64,000 nt of DNA from Marsupella aquatica (taxonomy: Eukaryota; Marchantiophyta). Positions 36,092-48,900 of the stretch are shown here, piece after piece. Location of the stretch: NCBI GenBank assembly GCA_973895155.1, contig OZ316896.1:2170001-2234000 (forward strand), read 5' to 3'. The first letter of the stretch is position 1. Every line of letters begins with the position of its first letter. Both the position numbers and the translations under genes were made by a program. Under the pieces are notes generated by a model. The model was not told where the DNA came from. It saw only the letters and a program-made list of their open reading frames with translations, and searched no databases.

Positions 36092-36514
36092 TTATACTCT
36101 TGTATCACTGTCAAGGCCTCAATCTTAATAATACTATGTAATAGCAAAAAGGAAATTTGTTCATCTACACATCACTAACAAGACAAAAAAATAAAAGATG
36201 TTATATCAGATTGTGTGCTCGAGGCAATGAGGGCACACAGAGTGTGGGTCACAAGCCAGTCATGTAACCTTGAAAGTGTGGATACTTATATGTATATAAG
36301 GACCTCTGTGTTTAGGATGACTATGTAGCACATTGGTGGTGGGTTGGTTGTGGGCTTGAGCCATGCCCTCAGCACCAACATCCTAATAAAGATGTATGGG
36401 TATGAAAAGGGGCCAAATTGTAAACTAAGGGTTAACTAGAACTAAGCCGTAGCCTAACAGGAATGAGTAATCCATATACAAATAGTCACACACTGTTAAA
36501 TAACTCTACTTCCA
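36092..36514. other. Gap between Harbinger and copia coding region
   Basis: A 3' LTR of the copia element is expected here, but no copy of the LTR at 42489-42836 was recognised. The sequence may be the remaining 3' noncoding part of the retroelement or unrelated flank. Confidence 0.4.
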
Positions 36515-37972
36515 CTACAACTGCAAAACTTGCAAAGTAGCACGGTGTCTTGAGAAACTCTCCAAAGGAATCACTTTGGTAAAGACATCGGCAGGATTGA
36601 GCTTTCCATCAATCTTGACTAGCTTAAAAGTTTTATCAAACACTGCTTGCCTGATAAAATGGTACCTGATATCAATGTGCTTCACCCTGCTATCCATCAC
36701 CTGGTTAGCAGCCAAGTGAAGAGCACTCTGACTATCACAATTTAGAGTCATTTTGCCATGCTCTAAACCCATCTCCGCGATCAACTTATCCAACCAAATT
36801 GCTTCCTTTGCTGCTTCTGCAACATACTCTGCTTCTGTAGTAGATTGAGATATACACTTCTGCAAGGTAGATTTCCAACTGATACATCCTCCTCCAAGAG
36901 TAAATACAAACCCAGTTGTAGACCTCCTTGTATCCAGACAGCCTCCATAGTCAGAATCTACATAGCCAACTAACGTTCTATTTGATCTGTTATCAAATAG
37001 TAATCCATAGTCCTGTGTACCCTTGAGATACCTGAGAATCCACTTCACAGCTTCCCAATGTACCTTCCCTGGATTTGACATGAATCTGCTAACCTTGCCC
37101 ATCGCTAGGGCCAAGTCAGGCCTAGTACAAGTCATCAAATACATCAGACTACCTACTGCCTTCTCATAAGGAATCTTAGCCATCAGACCTTTCTCCACAG
37201 CATCCGTAGGAGAGAAAGCCGATGATAACTTGAAATGTGAAGCTAAAGGAATACTCCCTGGCTTACAGTTTTCCATGTTGAATCGTGCAAGTACTTTCCT
37301 TGCATACTGGCCTTGACTCAAGCACAACTGTCCAGTCTTAGAGTTCCTAAAAATCTCCATCCCTAAGATCCTCTTGGCCTTACCAAGATCCTTCATCCTG
37401 AATTCAACACTCAATTTCGCCTTGAGACTGTCAACCTCAGATTGATCTTTAGCCACAATTAGCATGTCATCCACATAGATCACCAGAATGATGAAACCAA
37501 ATACATCATTCTTGACTGATTTCGTATACACACAAGGATCATACACCATCCTTGTAAAACCTTGAGTAAGCATGAAATCATCAAACCGCTTGTTCCACTG
37601 TCTGGGAGACTGCTTCAATCCATACAAGGACTTGAGCAATCTGCAAACTAAGTTCACTTGGCCCTTCTTCATAAAACCTAGTGGCTGTCTCATGAAGATC
37701 AACTCTTCCAAGTTTCCATAGAGAAAAGCAGTAACAACATCCATCTGATCCATCACCAGACCAAAAAACACAACAAGCTGACACAAGATCCGTATTGTGG
37801 AATACTTAGCCACCGGTGAAAAGACCTCATTGTAGTCCACTCCTTTCTCCTGAGTGAACCCCTTGGCAACAAGCCTTGCCTTGTAGATCTTATCTCCACC
37901 CTCTGAAGGACTGTCCTTCAACTTGTAAATCCACTTGCTGTCCACCACTTGCTGACCTCTTGGAAGCTCCAC
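36515..37972 (-). pseudogene. Copia reverse transcriptase and RNase H
   Basis: A 485-codon open block. Reverse transcriptase signatures are WIYKLK and RLVAKGFTQ at the start, FLYGNLEE, and the catalytic YVDD in VIYVDDMLI near residue 167. The copia-type RNase H has SDYGGC, TGFVF, and STTEAEYVA. The block ends at a normal TAG. It is the best-preserved section of the element but is separated from integrase by stop codons, so it belongs to a dead polyprotein. Confidence 0.93.
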
Positions 37973-38407
37973 CAGCTACCATGTCTTGTTGTCACTCAAA
38001 GATTGCAACTCCCTCTGCATTGCTGCATTTCACTCATGCTTTTGCTCTGAAGCACAAGCCTCACTGTACGAAGAAGGCTCTCCTTCTTCCAAGATCAAAG
38101 CCATGTCATCATCATCAGGTGCAATGTCAATATCATCTAGCTTAGATGAGTCTGCCCATTGACCATACCTGGTAGGAGCTCTAGTAGAACGACTGGAAGT
38201 TCTTCTAGTAGATGACTTAGGCTGATCTGCTGCTGCTGCTGGTTGAATTTGAGGTACCCCAGCAACAATCTGCTCCTCTTGTTCCATCACAGGAACCAGC
38301 TCCAAGCCCGGAGCTTCTCCATTTTTCCTGTCATGAACAGCATCATGACTAATCTCCCCCTCAACCCGGTCCGGGATGGGAGATTTTCCCTTGTCAGTAT
38401 GGGAGTC
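37973..38407 (-). pseudogene. Copia linker between integrase and reverse transcriptase
   Basis: Contains a Ser/Thr/Arg-rich stretch and acidic segment (DIDIAPDDDDMAL) and the SYSEACASEQKHE block that normally leads into the reverse transcriptase. Stops follow at about 38028 and 37973, positions where Trp and Gln codons are usual in this family. Confidence 0.7.
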
Positions 38408-39536
38408 CTAAGAACTCTCGCCCTCCTTTGATGATCTGGATTCATTAAATGACACATCTCTACTGACAATTAGTTTACAGGTTACTGGATCCCATAACTT
38501 ATAACCCTTCACACCTTTCTGATAGCCAAGGAAAATGCATTTCTTCGACTTGGACTCCAGCTTGGATCGAAGCTGGGAAGGTGTAAGCACATAAGCATCA
38601 CATCCAAAAATCCTCAGATGTGAGTAATTTGCTGGACGCCCGTACCTCATTTCAAATGACATCTTGAATCCAATAGAACTGGATGGAGAAACATTTACCA
38701 AATAAGCTGTAGTGTTGACAGCTTCAGCCCAAAACTTATGTGGTAAGCATGATTGACTCAATATACTCCTCGAGCGGTCCAATAGTGTTTGGTTGAGTCT
38801 CTCAGAAACACCATTCTACTGAGGAGTATAACTTGTTGTGAGATGGCGGGTAATCCCTTGCTCCTTACAATACGTTCCAAATTCACTAGAACTGTATTCA
38901 CCACCGTTATCCGATCGTAGATATCTCACCTTATTACCAGTCTGATTCTCAACTTGGGCTTTCCACTCCTTAAAAGTGGCAAAAACATCAGACTTATTGT
39001 GTAGAAAGTATATCCACACATACCTTGAGTAATCGTCTATGAATGTGACATAGTATAACCGTCCAGAATGTGAGGGAGTAGGGGCTGGCCCACACATCAC
39101 TATGTACATACTCAAGTACCTTCTTGCTGGTGTGAGTTCCAACTCCGAAGGGTTTCCTGTGCTGCTTCCCTAGCACACAGTGCTCACAAAATTCCAACTT
39201 ACAAGATTGCAAATTAGAAAGTAATCATTTCTTCTGAAGAATAACCAAACCTTTTTCACTCATGTGGCCCAAACGGAAGTGCCACAGCCGGGCCGTCTCC
39301 TCATGAGATAAGGTTACATTGGCTTCATCACAGACTACACTGCCCTCCAAAATGTATAGATTGCAATGTCTCTTTCCCTTCAATACAACTTTAGTACCAG
39401 TTGAAACCTGAAGAACACCATTAGCAGAACTCCATTGATGGCCATTTGCTTCTAAAACTCCAAGTGAAATGAGATTTTTCATCATGCTGGGAATATGTCT
39501 TACATTTCTCAACGTTCTCACAGCACCATCAAACAT
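38408..39536 (-). pseudogene. Copia integrase, interrupted
   Basis: Three blocks: an HHCC-like zinc region (LWHFRLGHMS ... CEHCVLGKQH), the catalytic core with FIDDYSRY, RSDNGGEY and SERLNQT, and a C-terminal stretch with the copia motif KCIFLGY. Breaks: an in-frame stop after about 39225, a frameshift near 39110-39140 (two frames overlap at 38994-39212), and a stop at about 38820 directly before NGVSERL where CAG would be usual. These prevent expression of a functional integrase. Confidence 0.85.
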
Positions 39537-39810
39537 CTGAAATCTTACAGATCCAAGTCCAACAACTTGTCATGGGATTCCATTTCCCATCAACACTGAC
39601 CTGTTGGAAACCGTGTAAGAACTAAAATAATCTCTCCTAGAGCAAATGTGAAAAGTACATGCACCATCTAGAATCCAGTCATCACTACCTGGATTTGATA
39701 CTACGTTGAGAGCATAACCTTGACATCACAATATGTCATCATCATCGAGTAAATCTACCTCATGCGAGCTTGATGTCGCATTAGCAGATGCAGTAGGGAC
39801 CTTTACTCGA
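39537..39810 (-). pseudogene. Copia aspartic protease, interrupted
   Basis: Contains DDWILDGACTFHICS, with the catalytic Asp of the copia protease in a D-G-A context, and a following GNG motif. In-frame stops occur at about 39577 and 39734, so it is not expressed as a whole. It lies between the gag zinc knuckle and integrase as expected. Confidence 0.75.
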
Positions 39811-40774
39811 CAATCCCTTTTCATGTGGCCAGACTTGCCACAATTCCAACATGCAAAAGGCTTCCTCTCTTGCGATTTCCCTCTGGATTTAGATCTCCCC
39901 CGTGATGTAGATCTTTCGTGCGTTGCGCTGCTCTTCCCCGATTCACGTTCATCGTAGTGCCAGAAGAAGATGCTATCTGTGATTGACCCAGCTTCTTCTG
40001 AGCATCATCAGACAGTAAAGAGCTCACCACCTCATTATATGAAATAGACTTCAGGTCTCTGTACAAGAGCACCTGTTTCAAGCCCTGATATGACGGCTGT
40101 AAGGAGCTTAGCAGAAGCAAGGCCTTATCCTCATCTTCAACTCTTTTTCCCAGGTTTGATAGATCCACTGCTAGACTATCAAACTCATCCAGGTGATCTT
40201 GCACCTTGCTCTCTTCCTTGAGCCTGAGGCTCATCAAGAGAGACTTCTTGTACAGCCGGTCTGACGCATCTTCCCGGTAGTACTTCTCTCTTAGAGCCTT
40301 GAATAGTGACGCGCAATCCGCATAATCATCCAGTTGCTTGATGATGTGCGGCTTGAGATATAGCATCACTGCATTGACAACAATCACCTGCTCCTGTCTC
40401 CACTGCCTCACAGAAATCTCCTCCTCTCCATCATACTGCTCTCGCGAAGAAAGCAGATGAGCTAAGCCCATGGCCCGTAGAACACCCTTCACTTGCTTCT
40501 TCCAAAGCAAGTAATCAATACGACCATCGTACTTCTCCACCTCAAACTTCACTCCTCCAAATCTAGCCATCTCCCTCTTCTTCCCTACTACCGACAGCTC
40601 TGGTAGTAGTACAGCTTCCTCCACTGCACGCCGCACCGGTGATTGTACCAGTGTTACAAGTTCCTCCTCAAATGGTAGCAGCTCCTCCTCAGACTCACCG
40701 TCTGACCGTCGCAATCCTGAAGCTCCACCGACGCCAATTCTTCCAATATCCTTAGAGTCACTCATATAAAACAA
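39810..40774 (-). pseudogene. Copia gag with CCHC zinc knuckle, frameshifted
   Basis: The 317-codon frame at 39821-40774 has the UBN2-type gag features of plant copia elements (LLWKKQVKGVL, LDEFDSLAVDLSNLG, LLLSSLQPSY). The CCHC knuckle CWNCGKSGHMKRDC at 39810-39851 is in a different frame, so a single-base shift lies near 39905-39930 in the Arg-rich linker. Gag forms the retroelement particle in the cytoplasm. Confidence 0.88.
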
Positions 40775-42470
40775 TCACAAAAAAATGTCTTTTTTCAAAA
40801 CTTCTCACAAAACTCAAAACTCAACACCGCCGCGTAGCCCACGAAGCTAGGAGTCCAATACCGAAAGCCGAAATCAAAATCAAAATTTGACGGAAAAGTT
40901 ATTATAATTTCGGTCGGGGTGGGTAAAACCTTGGGAAACTCCCCCGTTTTGACCACCTCGGAGAATAACCAAAATACCCAATACAACCCGTCGTCGGAAT
41001 CGCAATGTGATCGATGCGCCGCGTTGCTAACTCCAGTGGCAACGTCCTCACCAAAAAAGAACCAAAAAAGTTACCGTTTGGCGGACGGAATCTTTATCGA
41101 ACGGCCGAAAAACAACTCTATGTTTTTTGAGAATATTCCCGCACAGTCCGACAGGTCTCACAGGGGGCCGTTCCCCCTGTCGGAGCGGTTAAAACGGAGG
41201 GCGGCAGGTCCCGGCTCCAAGTAAAACAAGAAAGAAGGAAAAAGGTTAAAACCGGGCCCTAAAGGGGTCCTTAGTGTCCCTTAATCCTAAAATACAAGGT
41301 ATAAAAAAAGGCGGGCCAGGCCCGTCGAGGGTTGAGGAGGGGAAAATACAGGGAGAAATACGCCGGCAGGGCGCGAGCCGGTAGGGAGGGCGCGGGGGTT
41401 CGCAAGGGCAGGTTATCGGCTGCCAGCGGCAGGGCACAGCCGCTTCGCGGCAGTAGGCAGCACGATGGCGGAGGCGTATACGGGCTCGCTTAGGGTCCGG
41501 GGCGCGGGGCCATGCGGGCTCACAAAGGAAATGTGCGTCGGAGGGCCGGCCGTCGCAAGGGCGTACATGGTGGTCGCGGGGGGGCGCGGGGAGGTAGTGC
41601 CGGTCAGCTGCCGGGCGGCAGCAATCGCGCCGGCCGGCGCTGCGCAGGGGCCTTGTAATACGGGGTGCGGGGAGGGGGGGAAACAAATACACAGGGGGAG
41701 GAGTCGGGGCCTGAGGTACGAGGTGTGTGTATACACCTTGTATACACACACAGGGACCAAACCCCCTTTAAACGCCAAAAATGACCCCCCCAAGCAAAAA
41801 TCAGTCACACACCTTAATTGCCGTTGATTTAAACGAGAAAAGTGAATGCCGCCGACGGGAAATGCTGCCGAATTGCACCGGCACAGTCTGCAGCTCCAGC
41901 AGAGTAAATTATTTCCGCCGCGTCGCCTTCACTCCGCGTCAAGTGCCAATCCCGGGCTCAAAACGACCGCCTCGCCGTGATCAAACCGTTGAGCCGTGGC
42001 ACTTCGCGTCCCTTCCAACAAGTCGGACGTCACGAAGGGAAACCGGATTCAGATGAGAACAAGCTCCATAGCTTGTGAAAAAACCTGAACGCCTCCTTCA
42101 CTCGTCATGACGCACTCGGTAACAACTCAGCAGCAATCCAACTACCAAAACGACCAGCTCACTTCAACCTTCAACATGAGCTATAATGTACGATCCCTCC
42201 CGCACCGCACAGCTCACACCGTTGAAAAACGCGAACTCTGGTCTCTCCCCCGAAATACCGTCGAACACGAATAAACCCTGAACGACGCAAACTTCGATTC
42301 CTCCGCACCACGGATACCGATCAGCGAGTTCTAACCATTGTCAGAAAGCCCTCTCACTAACCTATCCGCACAGCCACACACATTCAAGTTTCATGCGACG
42401 AAACTCCGAATGTGCCACCGACAATGAACACTGGAAAAACCTGTCACGAAATAACCTCGTCACCTCCCAG
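40775..42470 (-). other. Long GC-rich leader of the copia element
   Basis: About 1.7 kb separates gag from the primer-binding site, long for copia. The 41100-41770 part is markedly GC-rich with a gtatacac-containing inverted repeat at about 41728-41752. Overlapping frames at 41246-41827 on both strands are Pro/Ala/Arg-rich and look like composition artefacts. It may be an extended leader or an insertion. Confidence 0.5.
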
Positions 42471-42488
42471 GTATGCTCTGATACCACT
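42471..42488 (-). other. Copia primer-binding site
   Basis: On the minus strand, tggtatcagagc starts two bases after the LTR's terminal ca. This is the standard plant copia primer-binding site, complementary to the 3' end of initiator methionine tRNA, where reverse transcription begins. Confidence 0.9.
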
Positions 42489-42836
42489 TGTTGAGCATAG
42501 ACGACATTCGTAACGGCAAGCCCATGAACCATCCAACGCACAATAGTCGACACAGAGAGATACGTGGTTCACCTCCACATGAGGCTACGTCCACGGGAAC
42601 ACACAAGAGCTTTACTGCACTCTAGGCCGACCGGCCATCCCAAGCATCCACAGCACAAGCTCTCCCTATCTCTCAACTAGCTCCGTAACAATGAGCCTAA
42701 GTTCCACCTGTCAGGGTCTGACATCAGCCCTAGCTATATGCACACCAGCACTACCGCTAACATTAGCTAAGTCCTAACCCGAGTTAGACTAACTGTGGTT
42801 AGCTCATGAGTCACAAGACTAGAGCAATATCTAACA
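42489..42836 (-). repeat. Copia 5' LTR
   Basis: 348 bp. On the minus strand it begins tgttagatattg and ends ctcaaca, giving the canonical TG...CA, and it is directly followed by the primer-binding site. The borders are set by these signals, because the partner LTR is missing. Diverged relatives lie at 14750-15065, 15430-15600 and 16940-17255. Confidence 0.85.
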
Positions 42837-44340
42837 AAAACATGGTACACACATTTCATCATTTTTAGTATTTTTTCCTGAAATTGGGAACAAAGTCTCA
42901 TGGTAGAGAAGAAGACTGTGAGAGAAGTATTGGACCCTTCTCCTTTTATATGACCAGCCGTAGTTTAAAACACAAGGTCTTCACATTGTTTAGAATAATT
43001 TCTTTCTCTTAATTATGAAAAGAGATGGACTTTCTCTCAAGTGGTAAAAATTCCTTGAACTTCGCTAAAGATGCACAAAATTAATATCTCAACTTCGTTG
43101 GGAGTAAGATCTATGAGATAACAAATATTAAAAACAGTAAGTGTAGTGCAAATCTAAACTCAGTTAGGAGTACTATCTCTGAGATAACGATATTAAAAAC
43201 AGTAAGTGATGTGCCAAAATTAATTCAAAATCTAAATAATGAAAATTACACACCTACAAGGCTCATTGAAATAAAAATACACTAAGTGCTAGGCCAAAAT
43301 AGTTTCAAATTCTACAGAATGGTAATGATACACCTTGTTAAGGCACATTAAAATAAAAATACACAACAGAGAGTATGAATTAAGACAAAATCTGGAAAGG
43401 TGAATTCACCATATATAACCAATATTCACCATATACCACCTATTCTTCCCCTTGTGCAACGCTTGAAATTGAGTCATTTATATTGCTTTATGTTAAACAA
43501 TTATTTTGATATATCGAAACATGATATGATAGTACGAGCCCTATGCTCATGCGTTGCACAGCGCAAGGAAGCCTGTCCATAGGGAGTCAGGCCGAAGAAT
43601 TTATGGGGCGCGTGGGGAAGCACATATGCGCCAGGGGTGTCCATTTTCACCATCAATGCTCAGAGAAAACAGCCAAATGAATCTAACGGCTGTGGATCTT
43701 TCCCGCCCAGGAGCTTTTTTGTATTGGAACGAAGGATGAAAAAATGCGGGATCCTTTATTATAGTTGTAGATAGCTCATACATGTTTTTGAATAAGTTAA
43801 AATAGGAATCTATTAGAATGTGGAGTGTGTAAAATAGAAAAAGACAAAAGACCATTCACTAAGTAAATCTAATAAACCCAAATGGGATATGATAATATAG
43901 CTTCTATATTTTGAATAATAATCTATAACAGTAAGGTATTAAAGTGAACAATACGGGATCGTGTCACCTCGAAAAAGATAAAGGGCCACTTGATAAAAAG
44001 GGCCAAAAAAGTAAAGGCAAAAAGAGATCCAAAGTACCCCCAAAAAAAAGAGAAAAAAAGGAGAGAAAAAAAGAGGTCCAGAGTACAAACACCACACTCC
44101 AACGAAGAGCGCACATGAAGAAAAACTGTCGACACTGTAGTGGTGACGATTCTGTACGACTTTGTTAATATGCTTTGGTTTGTCTGAATTGTGGGTTCGA
44201 AGCAGAGGAGAGAGTTGATTGCTCTGCTGATCAGGTTGACTTTTACTTCATTTCCATTTTCCTCCGATCTCTGCAGCAACAGAGCAGCACTCGTGTGGGG
44301 ATGGCCTTCACATTTCCCGACTCCCGAGTGACTCATTCAT
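42837..44340. other. Intergenic, no gene recognised
   Basis: AT-rich, with two related short blocks around 43095-43210 (ctcagttaggag / ctcaacttcgttgggag, then gagataacna(a)tattaaaaacagtaagtg). Purine-rich stretch at 44000-44090. No coding domain. Confidence 0.45.
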
Positions 44341-44351
44341 CACCCAAACAC

Positions 44352-44358
44352 TATAAAT
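44352..44358 (+). promoter_or_regulatory. Candidate TATA box of the P450 gene
   Basis: TATAAAT in the context actataaatcaagg, about 1.58 kb upstream of the start codon. A leader containing an intron would bridge the distance: a donor is plausible at gcag|gtaatg near 44748, and an acceptor at ttgttgcag|aagag near 45872. Unproven. Confidence 0.3.
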
Positions 44359-44379
44359 CAAGGCAGAATGTTGGAGAAA

Positions 44380-45935
44380 TGCGGATCCTCATGCGTCTCT
44401 TCTCCCAGGAGCAATCGACGTTGGTGGGTCCTCCCACATGTTGCTTGTTGCAGCTCTTTTTTGTTGCTCATTGGATATGCTCTGGTGACAGCTTTCTTCC
44501 CTAAGCACGAAATCAGACTGCTGACTGCACTGACGGAGTGAGTGTCTCTCTGAGTGTCTCTCTGAGTGAGTGGAGGCAGGGAGAAAACTATGTGTCATGT
44601 TCTTGAATCACGAAGCACGAGGAGTTGGCAGAAAGAAACACATGCCTAATGTTCTGTAGAATTATGAAGCACGAGGAGGAGCTACAGTGGAAGCGGGAGT
44701 AGAAGGAAACGAGGGAGGACGACGAGAACGAGTGGGAGAAGTGCAGGTAATGATTTTCATACTTAGTGAGTGACAGTGATGAATCTTTATGGATTTTTTG
44801 GACTCCAGATCTCTATGTGGAGGTCTCTATGAGCGGTTTCTACAGAGCGTGTAGTCCCCAACATTACCGTCGGAGAGATGATGAATTGGACTGCGCATTC
44901 TATAGGTGTCTGGACTAAGAGGGTCCAATTAAGTGATTTATCACTGAATTCGAGTACCCTCTCTTTGCAAAACCTCTCGTGTCACAGACGGAGAAGAGCA
45001 AAAAGAAGAAGCGTTGTGGACAGTGCATCCAGCCGTGCTTCGTGGGGGAAATGCCAGATACAAGGTTGTTTTGCGTGTGGGAAAAACAAACAAAACGTTT
45101 ATTCCTAAATTGCTCGAGGAAGTAATGGATTTGTTTCTTTTGTGTTCTCTTCCTTGTTGAATGGCAGTGACTAAATTTTCATTCACAGACTTGGATGATT
45201 CGTTTAGCTGGGCTACCTGGAGTAGATCCTGGTCCCATATCATTTCGCTGTGCAATATGGAAATTTGGAAATCAAATGGGTGCCCATTTGTTTGCAAATC
45301 GTGAAGAGTTTGTTCATGAACTTAACTAGTGTTGCGGTATGAACCTTCCTTTTACGGAAGACCTGGAAAAGATCGAAGTATGTCGTTTGAGCCTCCTGAA
45401 ATTTTGTTGTAAATTAGTTGCTGTGTGAGGTGGCTGCGTTTAGAAATCTTTGGACGCTAATCCAAACCTCCCTTTTCGTTCCCGTTCCTATTGGCAAGAG
45501 CTGCGAACACAGGTAAGTAGATTGGTGCAATCATTGCGTTGCAGAAAGATGGTGGGTTCCAGTAAACATTGGGGCACTTGCAGTGACGGACACTCTAGAT
45601 TTAGTTTGTGTGGTCCCAGCTTGGTGTTACCCTTGCTTTGGGGAGCTCCCAGAATATTTTTTCTCCACTTTTTCATCGTTTACTAAACCAACACGTTCGA
45701 GGATTAAAAAACAGAAAAAGAAAAACGTCAAGTTTCTGAACATCCTCGTCTGTTTCTTTCGCTTCCCAGCTTTCTGAACTAAAAACCCGGGGCAAGGGAA
45801 AGATTCTCAGGAAACTGATTGATTAGATCAAGGTTTTCGCTGTTTACTTATCGTTGCTTCCACTTTGTTGCAGAAGAGTTGCGTCGACCGTTTGATATTG
45901 GATCTGGCAGTCAGAGGGAAAAGACATTCAAGCTT
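44380..45935 (+). other. Presumed 5' leader of the P450 gene
   Basis: No coding domain. A run of short repeats gagtgtctctct lies at about 44538-44575. An intron from about 44748 to 45872 is suggested by splice-like motifs, after which ~64 bases of leader precede the ATG. Confidence 0.3.
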
Positions 45936-48900
45936 ATGACGATGGAGGAGACCAATTCTTCAAGGACAGGAGGGATCACTTCAACCCAAGATCCTGACAA
46001 CATTCCAAGCGGAGGATGCCCTTTTCACAACATAGACTGGGCAACCGTTGTGCCATGGAAGAATATGGTTGTTGTCCTCTCAGCTATCTTGGTATACTTC
46101 TGGATTCATCAATTGTCCCGGAGAAACAGGCCAGGGCCAAAGAGCTGGCCGTTAGTTGGAAGTGTGCCTCTACTACTTAAGAATTGGCAACGGTTCTATG
46201 ATTTCTTGCTGGAGTATTTCGAGAAAGGACATGACGTTATCTGGATTTCTCTCTCCTTCGGCCTTGAAGGCATCTATCTCGCAGAGCCAAGCCTGGTTGA
46301 GTACGTGCTCAAGACGAATTTCTCCAATTACCCCAAGGTTCGTTTGTTTGCCATTCGCTTCTGTATGAGAATGGCTGGATGAATGAAGGACTGTACCTTA
46401 TTTGGGATACGATAACTCAAATACCAGGTTAAACTGGCAACCAATAGTGCGCTCTGATATCGTACCATGGTATCGTATTGCCACTTTTACCTCCTTTTCC
46501 AATTCACCGCTTGCCCCATTCGATCAGGGGATCAATGAAGAATTTCAAGCAGAAATATTTGATTGATTTGGGAAATTCGAGTAGTTCAGCTGAAAAGACT
46601 TCGCTCTGTAGTTTCATGTCCGTGTTCCATTCATCTATTCTAGTCACTGGTCCCGACCTTGGTGTATCCTTGTTCTGCCTTGGAATAAAGGGACGCTTGA
46701 TAACGCAACACACGGAGGAGCTCCTCGGCAACGGAATCTTCAACTCAGACCACCAGACATGGAAGTTGCAGCGCAAAGTTGCCAGCTTGGAGTTTTCATC
46801 AGCAGTTCTACGAGACTTCAGTCATGCTGTTTACAAGGGCAATGGCGTGAAATTACTCCGCATTATCTCCGAGTTTTCCGAGTCCAACCGGTCTATGGAT
46901 CTTCAGGTATCGTACAATACACTACTGTTCAATCAAACCTCCTCTTGCAGTTCACAAATTGGGAGTTCTAGACTTGGTTGGTCGGTCTTCAAAGTGAGAA
47001 ATAGATGTTTCAGGGTGTTAACCTGAGCCTTCAAGGGCGAAAACTACAGCCTTCTTGTTTGAGCGCCGTCTTGTTCAGAAGATCCCTGAGGAGATTTGTG
47101 GTGCTTGGTGCAGAATCTGTTTATGCGAATGACTCTGGACTCAACGGCCAAGCTGGGATTCGGAGTAGACCTAGGCTGCCTGTCCTTGTCACTACCAGCA
47201 GTGCCATTTGCAGCAGCTTTTGACCGGGCGAATGAGCTCTCTTATCATCGTTACATCGATCCTTGGTGGAAATTGAAAAGGAGACTGAAACTTCGGGAAG
47301 AAAAGGAGCTTGATGACTGTCTGAAGGTGATGGACTCCTTTTCATATGATGTGATACGGAAGCGGAGAGAAGATATGAATACTTCAGAGGTTTCCGGGAA
47401 GATGGTGAGTTTTGTTCTTACACACGGGAACTCACTTCCAGCCGGACAGGAAAAAATAATATGACTTTGCAGCTCTTGAAATGTCTAATCTCTGAGCTCT
47501 TTAGCAAGAAGTGGCTAGGAAAGTTTGTATATCCCGAGCTGAGGATGAAATTAGTTTCGTATTAGATTTCAAGAGGGCCGATGTCTTATCTCCTGCGCGT
47601 TGAGTGATTGGTTTATTTCTAGAAGGTGATTCAGAGCCAAACTGTTTTTCAAGCACAGTTTTTTTTAATTTGCGTTTAAGGTTATTCTTAGAAAGGCACT
47701 CCTTTGATATCCTCGGAGATGGTTATCTACAATTTGGAGAATGGTTTTCCGTTTTCTTTTGCAGGAAGAGCATCGGTTGGCAGTTGGGATAGATCCTCTT
47801 GAATAGGAACCAACTTAACAGCTATTGTTTTGTTCCATCTTTGCAGACAAAGCCGGATTTATTGTCTAGGTTCATGTCGCTGACAATCGGAGATAACGAA
47901 ACCTTCTCGGACCAAGCTTTGAGAGATGTCATATTGAATTTCATCATTGCTGGACGGGACACAACGGGGCTCTCCATGAGCTGGTTTTTGTACATGCTCT
48001 GTCTGCATCCAGAAGTTGAGGAGAAAATTTTGGAGGAAATTCAGACTCTGGAGAAGGAAGAAGGTCCTGCACTTTGTGGTGAGGAATCAGGTGACCATTA
48101 CACAAAATTCGCCGAGGTTCTGACGTACCGGAACTTGAGTAAATTGCAGTATTTGCATGCAGCTCTAAGCGAGACTCTTCGATTATATCCAGCCGTCCCA
48201 ATGGTGAGGCGTTACTTCATCGTGAAGGCGGCATTTGTTTTGTCAAACTCTATCTCTGCAGGATTATGATTTCTCGTTGGATTTCTTTCTGGATGTGTGT
48301 TTTGGGAGTTTTTGTTGGGATACCGAAGTGACGATCCCATTTTTAGTTGGAGGTAGAAAGTCGACTCTAAGCTCTTGACTTGTGAACAGGATGGAAAAAC
48401 AGCCCTGGCTGATGACGTACTGCCCAATGGCACAAGGATTAGGAAAGGGATTATGGTCACTTACAGTTCATATATCATGGGCCGAATGGAGAAGATCTGG
48501 GGCCCAGACGCAAAAGAGTTCAGGCCTGAGCGGTGGCTAAAAGATGGCATGTTCCAGCCTGAATCTCCGTTCAAATTTGTCACCTTCCATGTACGTTACC
48601 TGTTGCTTTTCATCACTCAGCTGGTTTGATCTGTCACCGTCTCTTATATGTCTGACTCAAGTTGTAAATTGAGACCAACGAGTTCTGTCACCAGTCTTAT
48701 CATATGCCTGAAAGGATACGGAACCTTGTAGCGAAAAGGATGCATAGAATATAAGCTTATGTAAAGTAAGCGATAGGAAGGGTATATTTATTTCTTGTCA
48801 AATCCAGACTTGGCAAAACTGGCCTGCAATGGCTGTACATACGCGTTCCTGTATGTTGAACCTTCCAGAAACTTGAAACTCTTTGTACTGTGAGGGCAGC

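Larger units (their letters stand above)
36515..42836 (-). mobile_element. Decayed Ty1/copia LTR retrotransposon, 3' LTR not found
   Basis: Minus-strand order from the high-coordinate end: LTR (42489-42836), primer-binding site, a leader of about 1.7 kb, gag with zinc knuckle, protease, integrase, reverse transcriptase, RNase H. Integrase before reverse transcriptase defines the copia superfamily. The polyprotein is broken by several in-frame stops and at least two frameshifts, so the copy is dead as coded. The low-coordinate end has no matching LTR and was probably lost. Several stops are explained by single C-to-T or G-to-A changes, the signature of methylcytosine decay. Confidence 0.9.

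Noticed and set aside
41246-41827. Long overlapping frames on both strands
   Set aside because: Pro/Arg/Ala-rich products of GC-rich DNA in several frames at once; no domain.
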